A stretch of DNA of 64,000 nt, taken from contig OY730169.1 in NCBI GenBank assembly GCA_963422465.1, forward strand, positions 1,116,001 to 1,180,000, in the 5' to 3' direction. Positions 1 through 11,999 of the stretch are shown one piece after another (the first letter of the stretch is position 1; each line of letters opens with the position of its first letter). This DNA comes from Lichina pygmaea. Taxonomy: Eukaryota > Ascomycota > Lichinomycetes > Lichinales > Lichinaceae. The notes beneath the pieces were generated by a model, which did no database searches, was not told where the DNA came from, and saw only the letters and a list, made by a program, of their open reading frames with translations. The position numbers and the translations under genes were made by a program.

Positions 1-1087
1 CATATAGCTATGCACCCATGGAACTGGATGCAGTCCACCACAGAGGAAGGTTCATGAAGAGAAGGAACAACAGAAAGAGGAAAGCACTGAAGTGCTATAC
101 CTGTGGTAAGCTAGGCCACATAGTGAAAGACTGTTGTTCAAAGAACAAGGTGCACTGACAGCAACTTAATACACTTGATAGAGACTGGAACATCATCAAG
201 CCAGAGGACTCACCAGGAGAGGCCCAGCTATCCCTCGAACAATAGGATGATTACAATCAAACACTTGAAGCAGTCTACCAACTGGCAACATCAGGAGGTA
301 AGGATCTACCAGAACAGACAGGTCAGGACAAGGAACAGGAGCCCTTAACCACCTCTGATAGGGACTGAGACAAACCCATGTCTATCAAAGAAGAAATACC
401 ACAAGGAAGCTATGCTTACAGCATGGACCCACAAAACTTACAGCACAGTGAACTACAGTGGAGGTTCTGCACAAAACACTACTACACCTACCATGAACAA
501 CTACAAAGGTACGGAGGACATTCACCCTACCACACCACCTGCCACCAGCATTGGGTCAATTGCAAGAAGGATGTGTGTGAGATCCAGCTTTGGGACAAAC
601 GCAAACACACCACATTCCCCGGGCACACACATGATTGGCACGAACACCTTATGTTCCTACAGTAAGGCAACAACAACAACTGCTACATCAACAATTGGCA
701 GTACTGCCTCAAACCCAGATGTGACAAGCATCAGCAAGACAAATTCATGAACAGATTCCTCAGGACTGATGGGAATGGCTGGACCTATTGCCCAGTCAGT
801 GGAAAAACACTTCAATCAGGAAAAGACTGAACTCCCTTGTCAAGGGGTGACATCAGGAGCTCAACCACATGACTCCTAGCAACACAAAGCACCTGTGATT
901 GCCTGTGTCACTACACGCCAACACGCCAGTACAGACATACACACTTGTTGATTCTGGAGCCAGCGGAAACTACATTTCAAGACAACTCTACAACACTCTT
1001 GGCACTGGAAAGAAACACAAGCAGTAGCCCTACCAGCTCACAATAGCAAATAGACAGACAGAGCTAGTCTGCCATAAGACACAGCCA
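1..1087 (+). pseudogene. Ty3-I element, gag end and protease start (broken)
   Basis: This is the left-hand part of a decayed Ty3/gypsy element that continues at 8896 beyond the inserted LINE. A retroviral-type zinc knuckle (C-X2-C-X4-H-X4-C, reading CYTCGKLGHIVKDC) lies at 93-134. A protease active site reading LVDSGASGNYIS lies near 942-980. Many stops and frame shifts interrupt the gag-protease linker (an open stretch of about 95 codons at 378-665 is a by-product of this decay). The protease frame runs into the LINE target duplication at 1074-1087 and resumes in phase at 8896. The 5' LTR and most of gag lie outside the window. Role in the intact family: capsid/RNA binding and polyprotein cleavage. 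It cannot be functional now. Confidence 0.8.
1074..1087. repeat. LINE target-site duplication, left copy
   Basis: Fourteen bases starting ATAAGAC and ending CAGCCA, repeated at 8896-8909 with one A/G difference. Removing the LINE and one copy restores an open protease frame in Ty3-I, which supports the boundary. Confidence 0.85.
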
Positions 1088-2222
1088 CTCTTCCCAGAAC
1101 CACGTTCTTCAAGGACCATCATTTTTGACAAACACCACAATTTGTCATATGTTCTGGAAAACAGCCGAGTTCCTCTCTGAAACCACCCAAACCTTAAGGT
1201 GAAAACCCATCACCTTTGAGAATCACACCTGTTTGTCAAAGGTTGTGATCTTGAATCCACGATCTTCTTCTTCAACAACCAGCAATCTACCCACAACCAG
1301 AGAGAGAGTCTCAGGATAAGAGGAATGGTTAGAGTCTGACTGACTCTGGAGCTAGCAGAGTCTTTGGCTCAAGGAAAGTCTAGATAGGGGGTCTGGTCCC
1401 TAGTCTAGGTTAATACTTCTAGCTTTGCCCAGAGCTTAGTTGGAAAAAGCTGCCCAGGAAAGTCTAGTCTTGGGGATTGGTCCCAGGACTAGATTATTAC
1501 TGCTGGGAAACCAGGTGACTCTTCTTTCTGGCAGTACTCTGCAGACAGGAAACACCCAACCAGTGCCAAACAATCTCTAACATGGCTCCCAAGAAGAAAA
1601 AACCCACCTTTTCAGAAAGTAACACCAGAGCTACACCAGCTATACTCTCCCAACCAGCTCCCAGTCTGGCTAGCACCCAGTCCAGCTCTCCTACCCCCCA
1701 ACCAGCTCCCCAGAGTGACTACAAACTAGTAGACTCCTGGATCAAAACTCAACCAGTCCCAGAATCCATTCTGAAAAGCTGGGAAAATATCAAAAAGAAC
1801 TCCTTCCCTACAGAAGCCCAGTCTAGCTCCACTGGCCTCACCAACAGAATCTTCCAGGAGCTGGAGAATATCAACAAGCGGCTGGACAAACAAGAAGCCA
1901 AGCCATCATATACCCAGGCTGTCCAAAAATCTATTCCAGCACAAATCCCTCTACCTGCAAGAATTCTCAAAGAAGTTCTTGTACATCCTGGTATCCAGCC
2001 ACCTGACATGGCTAATAGAACTCACATCCAGCTTTTCCAGGCTCTTCAAGACAGACTACCCAGCCCCTACAACAAGCAGGTCAGAGCAGTAAGGAAACTT
2101 CCTTCAGGGGATATCCTTATTAACACAGAAAGCCAAGAGACTAAAGTCTTCCTAGAGAAAAACTCTGCCTGGGTATCAGCTATCTTCACAAAGGAAGCAA
2201 CCATCCAGCCCAAGAGATTTCC

Positions 2223-2235
2223 AGTTCTGATCCAT
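2223..2235. repeat. Target-site duplication of nested chimera, left
   Basis: AGTTCTGATCCAT, repeated exactly at 4728-4740, flanks the reversed insertion. Confidence 0.9.
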
Positions 2236-2407
2236 TTTATTTTTATTTATTTGATTCTTACACTGGTAGTAGCTTTACAGCCATGCAGATCTTCTAGCTA
2301 ATAGTGAACTCCTTCAGAAAACCTTTGAAGGGATAAAAACTGAAGGCAGGGTGTGACTAGGGAATGTAACAAAAGGAATCTTGAAGTTTCTGGTAAGAGA
2401 AGAGAAT

Positions 2408-3605
2408 CTAGGTATTGGATTGGGAATAGTGGAGTTTGAAAGCTAGATTAAACTGGTTTAGTCTTTTCAAAGACATAAAGCAGTACAAGAACTTCTGTAG
2501 TAGCTCTGGGTTTGAAATAATAGTGGTGAAGTCTTGGGGATTAAAAGAGACTTGTTGTCTTTGTCTTGAATAAAGAGAGCATGAAGAGGTGATATGTTTT
2601 GCAGTTTCTTCTGCTTGGCCACACACACATAGTGGGGTAGGGAAGTCAGGAGCTCCAGCTCTGAAAAGAAAACTTGCCAGACCAATTCTTCCAGTCCTGA
2701 TTTGCAGTAGCAGACTTGCCTCAGCTTTCTGTAACTTTTTGTAGAGCTTCAGATTGTTTTTGTGTGGCTTTTGACAGAAAGTCTGCCAGCCTGGATAGCT
2801 TCTTCTTTTCTTCTCTTCCCATTGGTATTCCCACTCTTTAGTAAAGAGCTTTTGTAGTTCTTTCTTTGAACTAGCCTGGTTAGTAGTTATTTGACTTAAC
2901 CAAGTGAATTTCCACTTAGGAGAGATAGTTGAGGATTCCTTTAAAGGTTTCTTCAAGAGAGAGGTGTAGCTGGAAATAGTGGAAAAGATACTGTCAAGAA
3001 AGTATTTGAGAGGGGAGTTTTGAATAGAAGAAAGAAAACAGGCAGTGCGAAATTTAAAGTATAGGTCTAGAGGTAGAAGAAAAAGCTCACTCTCTAATAG
3101 AAAAGAAGGAGTGGCTTTGAAGGCACCCCCAATAAGTCTTAGGCATCTGTTTTGAAATGAAACAAGAGAAGAGATATTGGAGGATTTTCTTAGAGGGTTA
3201 AACCAGATCCCCACTGCATAGCTCAGTAGAGATCTCAGTATAGCAGTGTACACCAGACATGATGTGTGAACTGGAAAGCCCCAAGTAGAATAGGAAGTTC
3301 TAGAAAGAGAAGAGAGTGCTTTCTGTGCTTTTTGAAGAATAATCCTCTGGTGTTTGTGCCAGTGGAGCTTTGCATCTAGGTACACTCCAAGTACTCGCAC
3401 TTCTTCTTTTGGTTTGAGAATCACATTCCCCAGTCTGAGCTTGAGCTGAAGATTGTCTGATCTTCTTCTGGAAAAATGAAGTATTTCATATTTCTCAGGT
3501 GAGAAGACCATTCCATGTCTTGCAGCCCAGGATAGACATTTGTGGTGTGTGTTCTTTAACTTCAGAAGGTTACTTTTCAAGGAGTGACCAAAAGCAAGCA
3601 GATTT
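2408..3605 (-). pseudogene. LINE ORF2 C-terminal fragment (5'-truncated)
   Basis: Open from the join at 3605 to the stop at 2408, this encodes the C-terminal third of ORF2. It starts just after the FADD reverse-transcriptase motif and includes the terminal zinc knuckle CVCGQAEETAKHITSSC. It differs from the full copy at only a handful of residues. It keeps CGA (Arg) at the position where the full copy has TGA. There is no endonuclease or catalytic RT core, so it is non-functional. Confidence 0.85.
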
Positions 3606-4727
3606 CCACAGTTGAGCTATGCCGAGGCATAGCGCAGAGTCGCTATCCCTTGCAGGGTCTCTGCCACGCTTCCCCGCAGTCCTGAGGCCTTTTGCGCTCC
3701 GCCGTGTACGCTCACCCCTAGGTCCTGCTTCGGAGCGCCGGGTTGCCAGCCCGGAGCCCACGCTCCAACTGCAGTTTGCTCCTTGAGCCCGTCATTTGCA
3801 GCCTGAGCCTGCACTCTGTACGGACCGGCATGCGCTTCCGTCCTCTCGGGCCATATAGACAGTCTTGTAGTAGGCCCAGACCCTACTGCCGTCACTGCCA
3901 TTATATGCCACGCCCCGCAGCTCTCGCTGTTTCGCGTTACCTCTGTAGATCTCTTGTACAGAGGCCGACCATGCCTCGCAGGCTCTACGGACCCTGCAGG
4001 CCATGCCAGCACCTGCAGGACTGTCTTTCCAGCCCACTAACCAAGTAGGGAGAAGTCTCCGTCTGCCTGCTGTCGCCTGTGGGGCCCCGGTTGTACGTAG
4101 TGGCCCACTGGAGATCCAGTGCCCTGGCCCCAGTCTGTAGGTGGCCTGAAGAGAATCTGTGGCAAGACCTTAGGCAAAACCATCAAGCCAGCACTTTGAC
4201 TATCACACAGCCCTTAGGTACTGGAGCGGCGGAAACCCTTCGTGCCACCTGCTCGCCTTTTTTAACATGTAGTCCCTGTTCGATTAACAACACTGTGGTA
4301 CAGACATCACTCCCCTCCTAGAACAAGATCCTCGATGCATCAGCTGCTGGAGACTCTGCTAGAAGGGGGGTGTGCGATAGGAACTCCTCTTGTCTACTCC
4401 AGAGGTGCCCTGTCGGGTGTCTAGACTTCACATCCACCAGTTGCAAGGCTGGCTTCGGGCTGTAGCGTACACGGTAGACATCTGTCAGGTGGTTTTCATA
4501 ACCAGTTTGGTCGAAGTCCTCTGTTCTGCTGATGTCGCTTCACGGGGGTGTCCAGGGTGCCTGCACGACACCTCCGGTGGCCCGTCACTCCGCGGGCACC
4601 AGCAGCTCGACCGGTGACTCAATTAGCTCTCAGTGCAGCGACTACAAGCAGCTTGGGAGACTGCCTGCCATCGCTGCCCCGAGGTTCCCAGCCTGCACCA
4701 CGTGGAGGTTTGAGTTGTCGCAGGCCG
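3606..4727 (-). other. Non-LINE segment of the chimera (~1.12 kb)
   Basis: This is visibly richer in G+C than the LINE. It has only short overlapping open frames on both strands with no recognisable domain. It starts at the outer target duplication and ends at the LINE join. It is probably a reverse-transcribed copy of another RNA. Its source gene is not recognisable from the sequence. Confidence 0.6.
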
Positions 4728-4740
4728 AGTTCTGATCCAT
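4728..4740. repeat. Target-site duplication of nested chimera, right
   Basis: Exact 13-bp copy of 2223-2235. ORF1 continues directly after it. Confidence 0.9.
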
Positions 4741-5474
4741 GGAGTCAGAACAGAAGATATCCAACCTGAAGACCTGGAGAAAACCCGCCAGATAATCCAG
4801 AACAGCAACCTATCTCTGAGCAAGCAAATCACCATCCTGAGAGCCTACTGGTCTAAGAAAGCTATAGCTCAAAAGAAGCCAGTTACCTCTCTCCACCTGG
4901 ATCTGGCTACCCCTGAACAAGCCAATCTTTTGATTGAGAGTGGGCTAGTGCTGGGGCACAGGATGCATGAAGCAGAACCTTTTCTGGCAGACACAGTTAT
5001 TGCACAATGTTTCAAGTGCTTTGGCTATGGGCACCAAGCACACTTCTGCAAGAACAAAGCTGTGTGTGGTGTCTGTGGAGGCCAGCATGAAAGGAGAGTC
5101 TGCCAAGTTCCTGAACAGCTTCTCAAGCCAAAATGCTGCAACTGCAGAGAAGCTCACCCAGCCTGGGCCAGTGTCTGTCCAGTACGCCAGGAAGCAGCCA
5201 AGAAGGCAAGAGAAGCATGGAACACACGCCCAGGAAAATATGAGATCCCAACAGCTACCTCTGTTCGAGCTCTACAACCCCCCCCAGTTATGTCTTTCCC
5301 TCTCTCTCAGTCTCTACCAGGGGGGAAAAAACATAAAACAGCTGAGCCAAGCAGAAGCTCAGAGAGACTCAGAGGTGCACTCCCAGAAGTGCAAATTCTT
5401 TCTTCAAGATCAGCCAACTCTGGAGGAAAGCTACCAGCTAACTCCTTCAAGATCTTTGATGCTGAGATGTCTGC

Positions 5475-8400
5475 ATGAAAGACACAAAGCTGACACTTCT
5501 CCAGTATAATGTGCAAAAAAGCCAATCAGTCCAAGAGCTACTGCTAGCAACCTCAGCTCTCCAAGAGGTGGATATTATTGTACTTCAAGAGCCCTGGAAA
5601 AACCCTCACCTAGAAATAAGCACTTCAACTGTTTTCTCTTCCTTTCTTCCTCTCTACTGTTCAGAGATTGGCAGAACACTTTTTCTTATTAATAAAAATC
5701 TGAAACTCTCTTCTCTTCATCCTACCTTCTGGAATAAAGACTTTGTTTCTCTTGAAATCTACTTGGAAAACTCTCCTACTTCTCTTTGGGTACATAATCT
5801 CTACTTCACCCCATCAAGTCAAGAAAACTACACAGAGGTATCAGAAGCTCTTCTCTGTTTACTCCAAAATGCTTTACAAGAACAAGGACAATATATTCTT
5901 CTCACAGACTCAAATCTTCACCACCCAGACTGGTCAAAGAAAAGAAGACTGTACTCTGAGACTGCAAACAAGTTTCAAGACCTAATGAAAGATTTAAATC
6001 TGGATTTAGCTATTGCACCTTTCACCCCTACCAGAGCAAGATCTCTTTCTGAAAAACCATGTTCTTCTATTGATCTGTCTTTTATTTCTTCTTCTCTTTC
6101 TAACTCTCTGATTTTCTCTAAAGTGGCTCTTCAGTTCTTTCATGGGTCTGACCACAGACCTGTACTAACCTGCCTGGACCTGGATCCTCCAAGGAAAATC
6201 TGGAAACCAGAAAGAAACTGGAGAACACTGGACTCAAACCTTGCAAGAGTAGAGTGTGAGAAGCTACACCTGCCCTTCCACTTCCAAGACAAATATGAAG
6301 TGGATGAGTACTTGGAGTATCTTGACAACTTTCTCCAAGAAATAGCAAGCAAATCCACACAGCTCCAGAAGCAATCTGGCCACTCAGTTCCCTGGTGGAA
6401 TCAAGAGATCCAAAACAAGGTTAAAGAGGAAAGAAGAGTAAGAAGAAAAGTGCAAAAAAGGCAAGCAAGTCAAGAGGAACTTGAGCAAGCAACTAAGCTC
6501 AAGAAAAAGGCAGTCAGAGATGGAAAACAGAACACTTTCAGACACCAAATCCATGAGCTGGCCAGCTCTTCAAAGTTCTGGAAGCTTGCAAAGTGGGGAA
6601 AGTCCAAAGCCAACAAGACTCCTGATCTTCCTCTGGTTCCTGACCTGGAAACACAAGAAGGAATAGCCAAAACCTTTGAGGAAAAGACTAAAGCCTTCTC
6701 ACAACAGTTCTTTCCAAAAGCTCTAGTTCCAGAACCAGGCTCAGAAAGCTCCCAGACTATCTCTGAGATACAGCTCTCCCAGGAGGTAACATGTGAAGAA
6801 GTGGAGCAAATTCTGGCCAAGAAGAAACCTTTCACAGCAGGAGGGAGAGATAAGCTGCCAAATGGATTTCTGAGAGCTCTGGGGCCTAGGTTCTGCCAAG
6901 CTCTAGCTATTCTGACTTCAACATGCTGGAAACTGGAGTACTTCCCTGAAAGATTTAAGAGTGCAAAAACAGTCTGCTTGAGGAAACCTGGCAAGGGAAC
7001 CTACAATCAAGCTAAAGCCTGGCGCCCTATAGCTCTGCTAAACACAACAGGCAAGCTGATGGAAGCTATTGCTGCAGCCAGACTAAGCAAGATAGCAGAA
7101 GAAGCTGGACTATTGCCAGATATCCAGATGGGCTTTAGGAAAGGAAGATCCACAGAAGCAGCACTTTTCCTTCTAACCTCCCAAGTGGAAAAAGTCTGGA
7201 AGGAAGGCATGGTTGCATCCCTACTCTCACTGGATATCTCAGGAGTCTATGACAGAGTTCTCCCCAAGATACTACAGCAAATTCTGAAAAGAAAAGGAAT
7301 ACCTGCCTGGCTAGCTTCCTGGATCTACTCCTTCTGTGATAAGCGCTCTACCACTCTTGTCTTTGATGATTCTGAGTCTTATTCTATTCCTATTCATTGT
7401 GGAGTTCCTCAAGGTTCTCCATTATCCCCTATTATTTTTCTATTCTACATTTCTGAATTGCATAAGACTGTGCATACTCCCTCTTCTGGTGTATCTGCCC
7501 TGGGGTTTGCAGATGATACAAATCTGCTTGCTTTTGGTCACTCCTTGAAAAGTAACCTTCTGAAGTTAAAGAACACACACCACAAATGTCTATCCTGGGC
7601 TGCAAGACATGGAATAGTCTTCTCACCTGAGAAATATAAAATACTTCATTTTTCCAGAAGAAGATCAGACAATCTTCAGCTCAAGCTCAGACTGGGGAAT
7701 GTGATTCTCAAACCAAAAGAAGAAGTGTGAGTACTTGGAGTGTACCTAGATGCAAAGCTCCACTGGCACAAACACCAGAGGATTATTCTTCAAAAAGCAC
7801 AGAAAGCACTCTCTTCTCTTTCTAGAACTTCCTATTCTACTTGGGGCTTTCCAGTTCACACATCACGTCTGGTGTACACTGCTATACTGAGATCTCTACT
7901 GAGCTATGCAGTGGGGATCTGGTTTAACCCTCTAAGAAAATCCTCCAATATCTCTTCTCTTGTTTCATTTCAAAACAGATGCCTAAGACTTATTGGGGGT
8001 GCCTTCAAAGCCACTCCTTCTTTTCTATTAGAGAGTGAGCTTTTTCTTCTACCTCTAGACCTATACTTTAAATTTCGCACTGCCTGTTTTCTTTCTTCTA
8101 TTCAAAACTCCCCTCTCAATTACTTTCTTGACAGTATCTTTTCCACTATTTCCAGCTATGCCTCTCTCTTGAAGAAACCTTTAAAGGAATCCTCAACTAT
8201 CTCTCCTAAGTGGAAATTCACTTGGTTAAGTCAAATAACTACTAACCAGGCTAGTTCAAAGAAAGAACTACAAAAGCTCTTTACTAAAGAGTGGGAATAC
8301 CAATGGGAAGAGAAGAAAAGAAGAAGCTATCCAGGCTGGCAGACTTTCTGTCAAAAGCCACACAAAAACAATCTGAAGCTCTACAAAAAGTTACAGAAAG

Positions 8401-8717
8401 CTGAGGCAAGTCTGCTACTGCAAATCAGGACTGGAAGAATTGGTCTGGCAAGTTTTCTTTTCAGAGCTGGAGCTCCTGACTTCCCTACCCCACTATGTGT
8501 GTGTGGCCAAGCAGAAGAAACTGCAAAACATATCACCTCTTCATGCTCTCTTTATTCAAGACAAAGACAACAAGTCTCTTTTAATCCCCAAGACTTCACC
8601 ACTATTATTTCAAACCCAGAGCTACTACAGAAGTTCTTGTACTGGTTTATGTCTTTGAAAAGACTAAACCAGTTTAATCTAGCTTTCAAACTCCACTATT
8701 CCCAATCCAATACCTAG
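5475..8717 (+). pseudogene. LINE ORF2: endonuclease-reverse transcriptase, one stop
   Basis: ORF2 starts at the ATG overlapping the ORF1 stop (ATGA). The N-terminal AP-like endonuclease has QYNV, LQEP, a TDSNLHHPDW motif and GSDHRPV. The reverse transcriptase follows, with WRPIAL, LDISGVYD (motif A), GVPQGSPLSP (motif B) and FADD (motif C, near 7508). The C-terminal part has the CCHC-type knuckle CVCGQAEETAKHITSSC. No RNase H motif was seen. A single in-frame TGA at 7728-7730 splits about 1080 codons into 751 and 325. The nested sister copy has CGA there, so this is a C-to-T change at CpG. Its role is target-primed reverse transcription. Confidence 0.9.
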
Positions 8718-8895
8718 ATTCTCTTCTCTTACCAGAAACTTCAAGATTCCTTTTGTTACATTCCCTAGTCACACCCTGCCTTCAGTTTTTATCTGTTCAA
8801 AGGTTTTCTGAAGGAGTTCACTATTAGCTAGAAGATCTGCATGGCTGTAAAGCTACTACCAGTGTAAGAATCAAATAAATAAATAAATAAATAAA
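8718..8895 (+). other. LINE 3' untranslated region and AAAT-repeat tail
   Basis: About 150 bp of 3' UTR, also present in inverted form at 2250-2407, followed by a run of AAAT units that ends at the target duplication. The two copies differ in tail composition, as expected for newly primed tails. Confidence 0.8.
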
Positions 8896-8909
8896 ATAAG
8901 ACGCAGCCA
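8896..8909. repeat. LINE target-site duplication, right copy
   Basis: Partner of 1074-1087. It directly follows the AAAT-repeat tail of the LINE. Confidence 0.85.
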
Positions 8910-11900
8910 ATGGAAATAGTTACCGGACACTATGCTGAAAGGATCTACCTTGATATCGTCAAGTTGGCCACTCAGGATATCTATTTGAGGATGCCTTGGC
9001 TAAAGAAGCACAACCCAGTTGTTAACTGGAGGACAGGAGTACTCATGTTTAGGAACTGCACTAACAACACAGCTCAGACCTGTTACCAGCCGCAGAAGGT
9101 GTGGACAGATGAGGGAATGAGTCCTCAGTGGAACCTCACTGACAAAAAGGACAACTCTCAAGAGAAGAGGTCTGCCTTGACAGGCACACCCCAGAACCAG
9201 GTGGCCAAACAGTCAGAGATGAAGAGAGAGGAAGTTGTTAACCCTCTGGAGATCTCTGAAGAGTACTGACCTGGGTATGATAACCTCTTTCAGGAAGAGA
9301 CAACAACAGCAGTGTTGCCTAAGCACTAACCTTGGGATCATGAGATCAAGTTGCAACCAGGGACAGAGCCAGGATTTGGACTAATTTACCAGTTATCAGA
9401 GAAAGAGCTCCAAGTACTTTGCGAGTACCTGGAGGAAAACCTGAAAAAGAGTTTCATTCAAGAATCTCAATCGCCAGCAGGATACCTGATACTATTTGCA
9501 TCAAAGAAAGACAGAAGTCTTCAACTTTGTGTGGATTACAGGAAACTCAACAACATTACCATCAAAAACTGATATCTGTTACCAAATGCAAACAAATTGT
9601 GAGACAGGATCAGCCAAGCTACAATCTTCACCAAGCTGGACTTGAAAGGAGTATACAACCTGATATGTATAAAAAAAGAAGAAGAATGGAAGACAGCCTT
9701 CAGAACCTGATACAGACACTACAAGTATCTGGTTATGCTATTTGGACTCACAAACACAGCAGCAACATGTCAAGTATTGATCAACAACATCATCAGAGCA
9801 CACCTAGACCAAACAGCTATCACCTACCTGGACAACATTCTTGTCTACTCAAAAACACAACAGGAACATACCAAACATGTGAAGGATGTTCTACGATACC
9901 TACAAGAGGCAGGGCTCAAGCTCAACCTGAAGAAATACAAGTTCAACAAACTGGAAGTTGAATTTCTCAGATACATCATAGGAATTGAAGGGATCAAGAT
10001 TGACTCTGAGAAAGTCAAAGTGATTCAGCAATAGCCAACACTGACATCAGTCAAGGGAGTACAAGCTTTCCTAGAATTTGCCAACTTCAACTGACAGTTC
10101 ATCAAGAACTACTCACAGACAGCAACACCACTGACAGAATTCACAAAGAAGAACATAGAGTACTGGTGGACAGAGAGATAACAAAAAGCATTCCAACAGC
10201 TCAAGGACACTTGCACCAAGGAACCAGTTCTCCTCAACTTCAAGACAGGCCAGCCAACACAAATCAAAACAGACACTTCAGACCAAGTGGTGGGAGCATG
10301 TCTATACCAACAGGTAGATGGCAAGTGGCACCCAGTTGCCTACTACTCACGCAAAATGTCACAAGCAGAACAAAACTATGATATCTATGACAAAGAGCTA
10401 CTGGCAGTTGTCAACACACTCAAACACTGGAGAGTGTACACAGAAAGCAGTTCTGAACTCACCATTCTCACAGACCACAAGAATCTGACAATGTTCATGA
10501 CAACCAAGAAGCTGAACAGACAACAAGTCAGATAGGCTGAACTTCTAGGGCAACACAAGTTCAAGATCTTGTACACCCCCAGACAAGACAATAGGAGAGC
10601 AGACGTACTAAGCTGATGAAAAGACCACATGGAAGATGATGAACATCAAGGAACAATCTTACAGTAGGACCAGCAAGGAAACCTGGTACCTCAACCACAG
10701 ATCAACAAGCTTATAGCAGAAGACACTGAAGAACTAATAAGGAACTACCATGATAATCCAGCACATAGTCACCCAGGAATCACCAAAACCACAGACCTTA
10801 TCCAACAGGCAGGGAACAATGTCATTAACCTCTGACAACATGTCACAAGCTACATCAGCAAGTGTCTACTATGCCAGAAAAACAAACATGGAAGACATAA
10901 GCCATACAGAGAAAGACACCCGAACACAATACCAAGAGGCCCTTGGGAAGACATGTCAATGGACTTTATCACGAAGCTACCCAAGTCCAAAGACCCAGTC
11001 ACCAGAATCACCTATGACTCAATCATGGTGATTATAGACAGATTCACAAAATACCTAATAGCAGTACTATTCAAGGAAACCCACACAGCAGAGTAGTTGG
11101 GACACCTCCTACTGGACAGATTGGTCAGAGACCACAGAGTTCTAATTACAGTCATTACTGACAGAGACAAGCTCTTCACATCCAACTACTGGAAAACAAT
11201 CAGTGCAGCTATAGGAACAAAACCTAAAATGTCTACAGCCTACCACCCACAAACTGACAGCCAGACAGAGTGAGCAAACCAAGTCCTGGAGACTTATTTG
11301 TGGCATTACATCAACCAGACCCACAGCAATTGGGTACAGCTATTACCAGTGGCACAGCTGGCAATTAACCAGCACAGATCAGACTCAACAAAGGAATTGC
11401 TATTCTTTGCCAATTTTGGGTGACACAAACATCGGAATACGAAGCAGAGCTTCACCAAACACAGAGAAAGCACTCCAACATGACAAGCTCCTACGACAAA
11501 CACACACAATGATGAGGCACTACCTTCAAGAGACCTCAGAAAAGATGCAATGCCAAATAGACAAAAAAATTGAAAATGGCACCTCAGCTGAAGAAGGGGG
11601 ATAAAGTCTACCTTCTCACAAAAAATTGGAAAGTCAAGAAACCAAGAACAAAGAAACTAGACCATGTCAAGGTCAGACTATTTTCAGTCGAAGAAAGAAC
11701 TGGACCAGTCAACATCAGACTGCGACTACTGAGAGACACTTGGGTACACCCAAACTTTCACATCTCAATGATTGAATTAGCTGACCAGAGCACACCCTTG
11801 CAGGAAATGTTTCATTACCAACCAGAGGAAGAACAGGAATTCAAGGTCAAACATATCCTGAAGAGAAAAAGTCAGTGATACCTTGTCAAGTGGAAAAACT

Positions 11901-11970
11901 ACCCAGACTCGGAAAATACCTGGGAACCACTCAGGAACCTCACAAACTGCCAGCTCCTCCTGCAGCAGTT
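8896..11970 (+). pseudogene. Ty3-I pol: protease end, RT, RNase H, integrase, chromodomain (decayed)
   Basis: Protease end (YLRMPWLKKHNPVVNW, about 8985), reverse transcriptase (LCVDYRKLNNITIKN at 9527; YLDN instead of YLDD near 9826, a G-to-A loss of a catalytic Asp), RNase H (TDHKNLTMF near 10470), integrase (LCQKNKHGRHKPY near 10870; STAYHPQTDSQTE near 11235) and a C-terminal chromodomain ([17 protein letters not shown] near 11880-11930) can be followed through one mostly constant frame. It has more than a dozen stops (TAG, TAA and TGA) and a few frame shifts. This is a chromovirus-type Ty3 element, clearly older than Ty3-II, and not functional. Confidence 0.85.
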
Positions 11971-11999
11971 CTGGCAGAAGTAGGACTGAACAGCTCAGC

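Larger units (their letters stand above)
2236..4727 (-). mobile_element. Chimeric LINE copy (unrelated 5' part + LINE 3' end)
   Basis: A 2.49-kb insertion in reverse orientation inside LINE ORF1. Read on the minus strand it has about 1.12 kb of sequence with no match to the LINE (4727-3606). It then joins the last 1.37 kb of the same LINE (3605-2236), ending in an A/T-rich AAAT-type tail at the target duplication. The join falls after the shared word AAATCTGC, which looks like template-switch microhomology. The two duplications enclose both parts, so they arrived as a single unit. The architecture is like the MINE chimeras of Magnaporthe (a unique ~1.1-kb segment fused to a LINE 3' end). Confidence 0.85.
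1582..5478 (+). pseudogene. LINE ORF1 (gag-like), split by nested insertion
   Basis: ORF1 starts with a lysine-rich segment (MAPKKKKPTF) at 1582, reads to 2235, and resumes after the nested insertion at 4741, ending at 5478. The second half has three zinc-finger patterns in a row (CFKCFGYGHQAHFC, CGVCGGQHERRVC, CCNCREAHPAWASVC at about 5008-5180), typical of LINE ORF1 nucleic-acid-binding proteins. Removing the insertion and one 13-bp duplication keeps the frame: residues before and after match the uninterrupted but decayed copy at 13073-14403. Its TGA stop overlaps the ATG of ORF2 by four bases. The role in the family is RNA binding and RNP formation. It is disrupted here. Confidence 0.85.
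1088..8895 (+). mobile_element. Tad-like LINE inserted in Ty3-I
   Basis: A non-LTR retrotransposon with ORF1 (gag-like, three CCHC-type fingers) and ORF2 (AP-type endonuclease plus reverse transcriptase). It ends in an AAAT-repeat tail at about 8870-8895 and is flanked by a 14-bp target duplication (1074-1087 and 8896-8909, one mismatch at a CG/CA position). Without the nested insertion and its duplication, the element is about 5.3 kb. The 5' untranslated region (1088-1581) contains two diverged copies of a CTAGTCT/TCTAGT-bearing motif (about 1375-1500). Its ORF2 has one stop and its ORF1 is split by a nested copy, so this copy is not autonomous. A Tad1-like clade is inferred from ORF order and domains. 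Confidence 0.9.

Noticed and set aside
5475-8717. RNase H domain expected in a Tad-like ORF2
   Set aside because: No Asp-Glu-Asp-Asp motif set was seen between the RT and the C-terminal knuckle, so it is not annotated.
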